Below, piece by piece: positions 1-5,635 of a stretch of DNA of 6,691 nucleotides. Source of the DNA: an uncultured Clostridium sp. (GTDB lineage: Bacteria > Bacillota > Clostridia > TANB77 > CAG-508); contig USFC01000075.1 in assembly GCA_900553865.1 (NCBI GenBank), forward strand, positions 1-6,691. Reading direction: 5' to 3'. Position numbers and translations under genes: made by a program. The first letter of the stretch is position 1, and the number at the start of each line of letters is the position of its first letter. The notes below the pieces were generated by a model, which did no database searches, was not told the DNA's origin, and saw only the letters and a program-made list of their open reading frames with translations.

Positions 1-689
1 TTTTTCTTCAAAAATAAACATTCCATAGTTCTAACAGTTAACCCTCTTTGTCCTTCTTTTGTAATATCTAATACAACTTTACTTTTATTTAACAATCTTA
101 AATATGTATCATAATCTACATAATCAGACTTTGATTTTATTATTTTGAAATAATGCTGTATTTTCAATTCGTTACATGCTTTTTCTATTTCATTTATCTT
201 TTTTTCTCTATTTTTATTTTGTCCTAAGAAAAATATATCATATTCTTTTTTTGTTTCATTTAAAATTAAATCCTTAGTATAAAATGAATTATTAAATTTA
301 AAATTATATTTTTCTACATCACCTATATCAAAAGAATATATTTCATCTATATATTTTCTATTATTTATAATCGGACTTTCTTTTTCCAATTTATTCCAAC
401 AAAATACAATTATTTTACAATTTTTATTTTTTCTTTTTATATATTTAGCAATAGCTGTTCTATATCCATTATCAAATATGATTATATTTTTTACACTTTT
501 TATTTCTTTTTTCCACTCTCCAAAAAAGTATGATTTCCCTGGTAAATAAAATTTTAATATTATCTTAAACAGTATACTATTTGTATTTATATTATTTCTA
601 TATATACTTCTCATATTAGAATCCTTAATATATTTATATATAAATCCTTTAGGATTCATATTTAGCACAACATTATTTAATTCTTCCAA
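1..689 (-). CDS. Probable glycosyltransferase, C-terminus beyond left edge (partial)
   Basis: The reading frame is open from a TTG at 689-687 to the left edge, giving 229 complete residues and no stop, so the 3' end is missing. The TTG is chosen because AGGAG lies 10 nt upstream (700-704); the next candidate, ATG at 659, has no ribosome binding site. The gene starts inside the flippase gene (13-nt overlap), implying coupled translation. Visible features are a hydrophobic strand followed by DNGYR around residues 69-77, a DIFFLGQN strand at 151-158, and the segment from Y196 to K229 containing SKVVLDITKEGQRGLTVRTME. From memory, this last pattern resembles the acceptor-side to donor-side region of uncharacterised GT-B-like capsular and LPS glycosyltransferases, where a conserved R-x-x-E precedes a hydrophobic segment and a Lys-rich turn. 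No membrane segment or signal peptide is seen. Sugar specificity cannot be told. It could instead be another polysaccharide-cluster enzyme with a Rossmann-like fold. Confidence 0.62.
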   Translation of the reverse strand, partial: MEELNNVVLNMNPKGFIYKYIKDSNMRSIYRNNINTNSILFKIILKFYLPGKSYFFGEWKKEIKSVKNIIIFDNGYRTAIAKYIKRKNKNCKIIVFCWNKLEKESPIINNRKYIDEIYSFDIGDVEKYNFKFNNSFYTKDLILNETKKEYDIFFLGQNKNREKKINEIEKACNELKIQHYFKIIKSKSDYVDYDTYLRLLNKSKVVLDITKEGQRGLTVRTMECLFLKK

Positions 690-2074
690 AATTTATCCAC
701 TCCTTTTTGATATACATTATATATTATTTTTCTATTGTCATAACATAAAAATATAAACGTAATAAAAAGAATAATTGCATTTATCAGTAAGTCACTTTTG
801 TAACAAATAATAGTAATTATTATATAAACAATTATAAACAATATTATTTTCTTCCATTTAAATTTATTTTTAGTATTTTTTTCTGCAAATATGTATCTTG
901 AAAAAAACATAATAAAACTTCCTATAATTTGTGCTACTATTACACACATTAATCCATACTTTTCTATTCCTAATATAGATATTATTATAAATACAATAGC
1001 TCCTAATAAAGTAGTAAAAAAAGCATACTTTGTTTTATTTACTACATGAAAAATTGTACCTATATTAGTTGACATTATAGAAAACAAACCATATATTAAT
1101 AAAAAAGAAAAATATATTCTTGAATCATAGTATTCTGTATTTGTAATAAATAAATAAAATATATTAATTACTGGAACACATACAATTAAAAAGCTTAAAA
1201 ATTTTTCAAATATAAACTCTACAGTTTTTAAAAAGTCTTTATCAACACTTTCTGATTTACTACTTATTATAGATTCCTCTATAAATGCCATGTTAATAAC
1301 GCTACCAATTAGTGTTACTATTATTGAAAATTTACTTGCAAAAGTATATATTCCATTTGCTTCGCTTCCTAATTTGCTAATAATAATAACTTTGCTCATA
1401 CCTGATAATAACCATGCTGATATTGTGTTTAACACCAAGGGTGCTGAAAATTTTATCATCTGATATAATAGTTTTTTATCAAAATCTTTCAAATTTAATC
1501 TAAGCAAAACTTTTACATTTAACTCTATAATTCCTATAGAAATTAAGTTACTTATTATATAGGATATTGTTAAGCCAACAAATCCCATTTTTAATATACA
1601 AATAGTTATAATATTAATTATTGTTGCAATTATTGAAGATATTACGTATAATTTTTCTTTTTTCAACGCTCTAGCATAATATTGCCATATAGTATTTAAT
1701 CCATATACAATAAATATCCCTATAACATATATGGAGTCAACTCCAATATTATAAAAATATTTAAAAGTCACATATAGTATTGGCATTAATACTATATTTA
1801 CTGTTAAAACAAATAAACTTGACGTTGTAGTTATTTTCTTTTCTTCTGCTTTCTGTGATAGTGAAAATTTTAATATTCCATCCCATAAAACAATATATAT
1901 AACTGGAATAATTATATTAGCTAACGTTATTATATAATCATAGTTTCCTAAATCTGATGAACTTATAGTATATGCATATATTGGTACTAATATAAAATTT
2001 AGAATTTTAGATGATAAACTTCCAATAAAATATATTAAAGACTTTTTTGCTAATTTTTCATTTTTATTTTCCAC
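677..2074 (-). CDS. wzx: Wzx-type oligosaccharide repeat-unit flippase
   Basis: This integral membrane protein of the MOP/polysaccharide-transporter superfamily is expected to move the undecaprenyl-diphosphate-linked repeat unit across the cytoplasmic membrane. The 465 residues are almost wholly hydrophobic, with about 12-14 predicted membrane segments (for example about 13-37, 44-65, 84-104, 115-132, 145-184, 210-232, 248-268, 287-311, 320-342, 350-370, 374-392, 409-424 and 428-445), which is normal length for Wzx. The cationic N-terminus and first helices (KSLIYFIG followed by PIYAYTISSSDLGNYDY, residues 11-47) and the KFSAPLVLNTISAWLLSGMSK region (208-228) are typical of the family. The start is GTG at 2074, preceded by GAGG with 8-nt spacing; the SD overlaps the TGA stop of the acyltransferase. 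Its end overlaps the next gene by 13 nt. Wzx proteins diverge strongly, so the substrate cannot be inferred. Classification as a flippase is secure. Confidence 0.93.
   Translation of the reverse strand: MENKNEKLAKKSLIYFIGSLSSKILNFILVPIYAYTISSSDLGNYDYIITLANIIIPVIYIVLWDGILKFSLSQKAEEKKITTTSSLFVLTVNIVLMPILYVTFKYFYNIGVDSIYVIGIFIVYGLNTIWQYYARALKKEKLYVISSIIATIINIITICILKMGFVGLTISYIISNLISIGIIELNVKVLLRLNLKDFDKKLLYQMIKFSAPLVLNTISAWLLSGMSKVIIISKLGSEANGIYTFASKFSIIVTLIGSVINMAFIEESIISSKSESVDKDFLKTVEFIFEKFLSFLIVCVPVINIFYLFITNTEYYDSRIYFSFLLIYGLFSIMSTNIGTIFHVVNKTKYAFFTTLLGAIVFIIISILGIEKYGLMCVIVAQIIGSFIMFFSRYIFAEKNTKNKFKWKKIILFIIVYIIITIICYKSDLLINAIILFITFIFLCYDNRKIIYNVYQKGVDKFWKN
700..708 (-). promoter_or_regulatory. 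Ribosome binding site for TTG start at 689
   Basis: AAAAAGGAG on the minus strand ends 10 nt before a TTG codon, inside the 3' end of the flippase gene. It decides the non-ATG start of the downstream glycosyltransferase, since no ATG nearby has a comparable site. Confidence 0.65.
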
Positions 2075-2080
2075 TTTTTA

Positions 2081-2086
2081 TTCCTC
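2081..2086 (-). promoter_or_regulatory. Ribosome binding site overlapping the acyltransferase stop
   Basis: GAGGAA on the minus strand overlaps the TGA stop codon (2085-2087) of the upstream gene. It sits 6 nt (8 nt from GAGG) before the GTG start of the flippase, which supports GTG as the real start and coupling of the two genes. Confidence 0.6.
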
Positions 2087-2624
2087 ACATTTTATTTTTA
2101 TATAATTCTGCTATTTTTATGCTTTCTTCTTTGAAATTATTTTTTAAATTTTTTACACTATAATTTGGTGTGTTTTTTAACATTTTTTCAGCATATTCTT
2201 CTGTTGTACATATAAATTTAGCAGGATTTCCTGCCCAAACTTGATTGGCAGGTATTGTTTTTGTAACTATACTATTAGCTCCTACTATAGAATTGTCTCC
2301 TATTGAAACATTTGGCATAATTGTAGTATTACAACCTATAAAACAATTTTTTCCTATATTTATATATCCAAATTTTATAACATCCTTATATTTTTCTTTC
2401 TTTCTTACAACACTTACGGCTCCATCATGTGTAATAAAAGTACATTTAAAAGATATCGTAGTATTATCCCCAATCGATATTAAATATGGCTCACTTCCAA
2501 CTAATGGAAGTGACCATTTATATGGATATATTATCAATTTAACATTATTACCTATTTTTACTCCTTTATCTTTTAGAATTTTATTAGGGCTTACTCCTAA
2601 TAATCTTTTAACTATATCTTTCAT
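2085..2624 (-). CDS. Left-handed beta-helix O-acyltransferase (hexapeptide family)
   Basis: The 179-residue protein has the size and layout of the xenobiotic/maltose/serine O-acetyltransferase-like group. Imperfect hexapeptide repeats run from VKIGNNVKL (about 22-30) through ISIGDNTTI (49-57), INIGKNCFIGCNTTI (88-102) and VSIGDNSIVGANSIV (106-120), closed by AGNPAKFI (131-138), which is the usual end of the acetyl-CoA-binding helix. H67 in THDGA (66-70) is placed like the catalytic histidine of the family. The C-terminal 40 residues are a basic helical tail. It would acetylate (or otherwise acylate) a sugar of the repeat unit or a nucleotide-sugar precursor, in the cytoplasm, with an acyl-CoA donor. 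There is no membrane region, so it is not the OafA-type membrane acyltransferase. The ATG lies 1 nt after the epimerase stop with only a distant AAAGGA (13-nt spacing), so translation probably depends on coupling. Family assignment is strong; the acceptor is unknown. Confidence 0.9.
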   Translation of the reverse strand: MKDIVKRLLGVSPNKILKDKGVKIGNNVKLIIYPYKWSLPLVGSEPYLISIGDNTTISFKCTFITHDGAVSVVRKKEKYKDVIKFGYINIGKNCFIGCNTTIMPNVSIGDNSIVGANSIVTKTIPANQVWAGNPAKFICTTEEYAEKMLKNTPNYSVKNLKNNFKEESIKIAELYKNKM

Positions 2625-2625
2625 T

Positions 2626-3762
2626 TTATTTGTACAATCCTTTCAATTTCATTTCTTCAATTGATTTTTCATAATTATCTTCTTCAATTTCTTGTTTTTC
2701 TACCCAATCAACAAAATTAGAAATTCCTGTTTTAAAATTAACTTTTGGCTCATATCCTAATATCTTATGTATTTTTGTTAAATCTGCTTGATTATCCTTA
2801 ATATCTCCTAATCTATAATTTCCTGATATTTTAATATTTACATTAGAATTATATTTTTCTTTCAATACATTTGCAATTGTTAATACATCTAATTTTTCTC
2901 CAGATCCAACATTAAATACTTCATAATTTGCTTCGTCATTATCTATTGATAAAATTATTGCATCTGTTATATCATCTATATAAACAAAATCTCTTGTTTC
3001 TTTACCATCTTCAAATATATTTATATCATTACCATTTTTTATTTGTGTTGAAAATATTGACAATATTCCCGTGTAAGGATTTTTTAATGATTGTCCTGGT
3101 CCATATACATTTTGAAATCTAAATCCTACTACAGGTAAATTTATTGACTTTCCTACTAGTATTGATAATTCTTCTTGTGCTTTCTTTGTATATCCATAAA
3201 CTGATGTTGGATGAGATTTTGATTCTTCATCTGTTAATTCCATTTTTACATTTTTTCCACAAATAGGACATTTAACATTAAAATCTCCTTTTTTCATATC
3301 TTCGTCTTTTCTTGATTCTGGATAAACAATTCCATGTTCTTCACAATAAAATTTTCCTTCTCCATATATTGCTCTTGATGAAGCAACAATTAATTTTTTT
3401 ACATTTAATTTTTCGTTTACAATTTTGTCCAATAATATTGCTGTTCCTTTTATATTAGTATCTATATATTTTTCTATTTCATACATAGATTGTCCTGTTC
3501 CAGTTTCTGCTGCTAAATGTATTACTAAATCTATATCATTAGTTAATGCTTCATCCCATGCTGATCTATCTTTTACGTTTCCTTTTATAAATTTTACCTT
3601 ATCTTTTATTAATGAATATGTATAAGATTTTTCTGGATTTTCTCCATGTATTTGTTTACTCAAATTATCTAATACTACTACTTCATATCCTTTATCTTTT
3701 AATTTTAGAGCTAAATTACTTCCTATAAAACCTGCTCCACCTGTTATTAATACTTTTTTCAT
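2626..3762 (-). CDS. Extended SDR nucleotide-sugar epimerase, dTDP-L-rhamnose 4-epimerase-like
   Basis: The 378-residue cytosolic NAD-dependent enzyme carries the Rossmann motif GGAGFIG (8-14), the extended-SDR HLAAETG region (about 82-88), active-site S129 in SSRAIYG, Y189/K193 of the YxxxK pair, and RFQNVYGPGQ (215-224). It differs from ordinary UDP-glucose 4-epimerases by an insert at about 137-183 with C140-x2-H143 and C165-x2-C168. From memory, the same placement of Cys pairs after the YGEG turn occurs in dTDP-L-rhamnose 4-epimerases of the WbiB type, which give dTDP-6-deoxy-L-talose. That would make this a precursor gene, with rml genes needed elsewhere. Start choice: ATG at 3762 is preferred over an upstream GTG (3771), because AAAGGAG sits 8 nt before the ATG and the GTG overlaps that SD. 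The SD also overlaps the TAA of the ATP-grasp gene. SDR epimerase/dehydratase is near certain; the exact substrate is tentative. Confidence 0.9.
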   Translation of the reverse strand: MKKVLITGGAGFIGSNLALKLKDKGYEVVVLDNLSKQIHGENPEKSYTYSLIKDKVKFIKGNVKDRSAWDEALTNDIDLVIHLAAETGTGQSMYEIEKYIDTNIKGTAILLDKIVNEKLNVKKLIVASSRAIYGEGKFYCEEHGIVYPESRKDEDMKKGDFNVKCPICGKNVKMELTDEESKSHPTSVYGYTKKAQEELSILVGKSINLPVVGFRFQNVYGPGQSLKNPYTGILSIFSTQIKNGNDINIFEDGKETRDFVYIDDITDAIILSIDNDEANYEVFNVGSGEKLDVLTIANVLKEKYNSNVNIKISGNYRLGDIKDNQADLTKIHKILGYEPKVNFKTGISNFVDWVEKQEIEEDNYEKSIEEMKLKGLYK

Positions 3763-3770
3763 TTTTAACA

Positions 3771-3777
3771 CTCCTTT
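3771..3777 (-). promoter_or_regulatory. Ribosome binding site deciding the epimerase start
   Basis: AAAGGAG on the minus strand, overlapping the TAA stop of the ATP-grasp gene, lies 8 nt before the ATG at 3762. It favours this ATG over the in-frame GTG at 3771-3769, whose first base falls within the SD. Confidence 0.75.
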
Positions 3778-4666
3778 ATCTATTTTTTATTGGTAATTCA
3801 ATTAAGTTACCTAAAATTTCATCATATTCTTTTGGTTTAAATAACATTAATCCTGAGTTAGGAGTAAATGTTAATTCTCCAAAATAAATTTTATTATTAA
3901 TTTCATAAAAATCCACTCTTAAAAAAGCATGTCCTTTTGACAATTTTTCTGCTAATTCTTTCATCTTTTCAAAATTTACAGGCTTTTTTGGTTTTTCTTC
4001 AAATTGTTGATAATCCGTTCTTGAAAAGGGCACTTCATTATAATCTATATCATAAAAAGAAATTCTAGCAGTTTTATGATTTTCTAAGCCTTCCGATACA
4101 TATAAAAAAAGTGGTTTTCCGTTAAAACAATAAAATTTATAATCTTTTAATTCTTTTTCTTCTTTATTTTGCATATATTTCTCAGCAATTATTCTAGGAT
4201 GTACATTTTTATAAGGCCATTCCCTACCATTTAAATAGTAATTTTTCTTTAAATCTTTATTTAATTTAGATTTTGCTTTTTTATAATTAAATGTCTTTTT
4301 ATCTCTACATATTACTAATCCTCCACTATCATGTGTTGTTTTTAATACGAATTGATTGGGTAATTTTTTAAAATCTATATCTTCAAACTTTTCATATACA
4401 TCATAAGTTGGTATTATATATTCTTTTCCTATTATATTAGATACATATTGCTTTGCTTCATATTTATCTACCATCGTAGTATAAATATTCTTTCTATCGT
4501 ATAATTTTAGCCATTGTAACTTTTCATTAAATGTTTTAGGTTCTTCTAAGTCAAGCTCTTTATTAAAAACATTTTTATATATCAATTTTATATAATCCTC
4601 ATCTTTCATTTTTATTATATTTCTTTTGGCTAAATAAGCTTTTATTTTATTAATACTTATATTCAT
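3776..4666 (-). CDS. TupA-like ATP-grasp protein of polysaccharide clusters
   Basis: The 296-residue soluble protein matches the TupA-like ATP-grasp family (PF14305 type), which is common in capsule and exopolysaccharide loci. Recognisable in order are the N-terminal TFNEKLQWLKLYDR signature (45-58), the FVLKTTHDSGG nucleotide-binding lysine and loop (106-116), RIIAEKYM (158-165), DYKFYCFNGKP (175-185), the acidic RVDFY (250-254) and the metal-binding-like ELTFTPNSG (264-272). ATP-grasp enzymes typically join a carboxylate to an amine through an acyl-phosphate. TupA itself is implicated in teichuronopeptide synthesis, so attaching an amino acid or amidating a uronic acid on the repeat unit is plausible, but this is inference and members are often labelled only as glycosyltransferase-like. 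The start is ATG at 4666: an in-frame TAA directly precedes it, so no earlier start exists, yet no SD is close by (see the leader at 4667-4723). The ORF is intact and of normal length. Confidence 0.87.
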   Translation of the reverse strand: MNISINKIKAYLAKRNIIKMKDEDYIKLIYKNVFNKELDLEEPKTFNEKLQWLKLYDRKNIYTTMVDKYEAKQYVSNIIGKEYIIPTYDVYEKFEDIDFKKLPNQFVLKTTHDSGGLVICRDKKTFNYKKAKSKLNKDLKKNYYLNGREWPYKNVHPRIIAEKYMQNKEEKELKDYKFYCFNGKPLFLYVSEGLENHKTARISFYDIDYNEVPFSRTDYQQFEEKPKKPVNFEKMKELAEKLSKGHAFLRVDFYEINNKIYFGELTFTPNSGLMLFKPKEYDEILGNLIELPIKNR

Positions 4667-4675
4667 TTATTTTTT

Positions 4676-4708
4676 TACTATAATTAATATAATAACTCTA
4701 TTATAGTA
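4676..4708 (-). promoter_or_regulatory. 9-bp inverted repeat between SD and start codon
   Basis: On the minus strand TACTATAAT (4708-4700) is perfectly complementary to ATTATAGTA (4684-4676), with a 15-nt loop. Only one of the nine pairs is G-C, so the hairpin would be weak. If formed, it leaves 4 nt between the SD and the stem and 9 nt between the stem and the ATG, bringing the SD close to the start. There is no following U-tract on the coding side (an A-run follows), so it does not look like a terminator. Confidence 0.45.
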
Positions 4709-4727
4709 TTTTCCTCCTTTATTTTAA
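4700..4727 (-). promoter_or_regulatory. Possible internal sigma-70-type promoter
   Basis: A perfect TATAAT (4705-4700) is preceded at 16-nt spacing by TTAAAA (4727-4722), which matches four of six bases of the -35 consensus. In such AT-rich DNA, TATAAT is expected by chance. A transcript from here would start downstream of the AAAGGAGG and so leave the ATP-grasp gene without an SD. Weak support only. Confidence 0.2.
4713..4720 (-). promoter_or_regulatory. Strong but distant Shine-Dalgarno sequence of the ATP-grasp gene
   Basis: AAAGGAGG on the minus strand is the best SD in the window, but 46 nt separate it from the ATG at 4666. No ATG, GTG or TTG occurs between them. It lies just downstream of the glycosyltransferase stop (4724-4726). 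Confidence 0.7.
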
Positions 4728-5635
4728 TGTATATTAATTCTAAACTTAGGATTTCTATATAAATTATTTCCTAGAACTCCTATATCATCTATTTTTAATT
4801 TATTTTTCCATACTATATATTGTAATGAAATTTGATCTCTAAGACTTTCTGTAGAAATAAATTCATCCCACCAATCATTTAATATTTTTTTTGCTACTTT
4901 ATTTTTTAAATCTGTAACTATTATTGTAGCTTCTAGCATTCCAAACTTTTTTGGGAATCCATTTTGTACATATTTTTCAACTTGTCTCTTCATTTCTTTA
5001 TAATTGCCTTTTTTCTTTATCTTACAAACTTCTATTTCATCACATATACAATCTCTGAATTGATGCTTATGCATTGCTATCCCTACATTTTCATTTATTG
5101 CATATACTAATTCTGTTAAATCCGACATTACTTTTACGTTTCCATCTATATATATGCTATAATCATAGTTTTCAAATAACTCGTAGGGATGCATTTTCAT
5201 GTATCTATTTTTTAATATATTATTATATTCTCTATTTATATTTTCTGGAATTGGCTTTATAATCCAATTTTCACTCATTTTTTTTACATCATCAGTAAAT
5301 AAATAAAAATCTATATTTTTTAATTTTACAAATGGTTCTAAAATTTCTTTATCATAGTTTCCTGTTATGCAAGTATATACTGCTATTTTAGGTATATTAT
5401 TAGATTTTATTTTTTTAGTCAACTTAAAATTATTTTCTTGTTGTTCATGTGAGTATTTACTTATTTTTTTATTTTCATTTATTTTTTTTATACATTCTTT
5501 TATCTGCATTTTTTTTAAATATTCTTTAATTCTTAATATTTTTTTTCCTATCAAATATTCTTTACTTGTTTTTAATTCAATTATTTCTAAATTTAGTTCT
5601 TCTATTTTTTCATACATAATAGATTCTTTATTCAT
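4724..5635 (-). CDS. DUF616 (TOD1/MUCI70-type) glycosyltransferase with helical N-terminal tether
   Basis: This 303-residue protein has two parts. Residues 1-60 are charged and helical and contain SKEYLIGKKIL (24-34), a short element often appended to glycosyltransferases of polysaccharide loci. From about 83 onward is a DUF616-type catalytic domain (PF04765): KIAVYTCITGNYD (83-95), NRYMKMHP (143-150), YIDGNV (162-167) in the position of the GT-A DxD-like motif, HKHQFRDCICDE (190-200), EATIIV (235-240) and RDQISLQY (266-273). It should transfer a sugar to the growing lipid-linked repeat unit on the cytoplasmic face; donor and acceptor are unknown. ATG at 5635 is preferred over an in-frame TTG at 5653, because AAAGGA lies 9 nt before the ATG and within the TTG-extended reading. 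The start overlaps the polymerase stop by 8 nt (ATGAATAA), implying translational coupling. The ORF is intact. Confidence 0.87.
   Translation of the reverse strand: MNKESIMYEKIEELNLEIIELKTSKEYLIGKKILRIKEYLKKMQIKECIKKINENKKISKYSHEQQENNFKLTKKIKSNNIPKIAVYTCITGNYDKEILEPFVKLKNIDFYLFTDDVKKMSENWIIKPIPENINREYNNILKNRYMKMHPYELFENYDYSIYIDGNVKVMSDLTELVYAINENVGIAMHKHQFRDCICDEIEVCKIKKKGNYKEMKRQVEKYVQNGFPKKFGMLEATIIVTDLKNKVAKKILNDWWDEFISTESLRDQISLQYIVWKNKLKIDDIGVLGNNLYRNPKFRINIH

Noticed and set aside
2245..2664. Plus-strand open frame of 139 codons
   Set aside because: It lies antisense to the acyltransferase hexapeptide repeats, has no ribosome binding site, and the minus-strand frame has clear family motifs. 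It is a shadow.
2928..3625. Short plus-strand frames at 2928-3122 and 3425-3625
   Set aside because: Both are inside the well-supported epimerase gene, with compositions explained by antisense reading and no SD.
3763..3771. GTG at 3771 as start of the epimerase
   Set aside because: It overlaps its own would-be SD; the ATG at 3762 has ideal 8-nt spacing and gives the usual MKKVLITGGAGFIG beginning.
4667..4723. Intrinsic terminator after the DUF616 glycosyltransferase
   Set aside because: The inverted repeat has only one G-C pair and is followed on the coding strand by A residues, not U residues.
5275..5550. Several runs of eight T (eight A on the coding strand) as phase-variation tracts
   Set aside because: Runs of this length are expected in Lys/Phe-rich genes of such AT-rich DNA; none is longer than its neighbours or placed specially.
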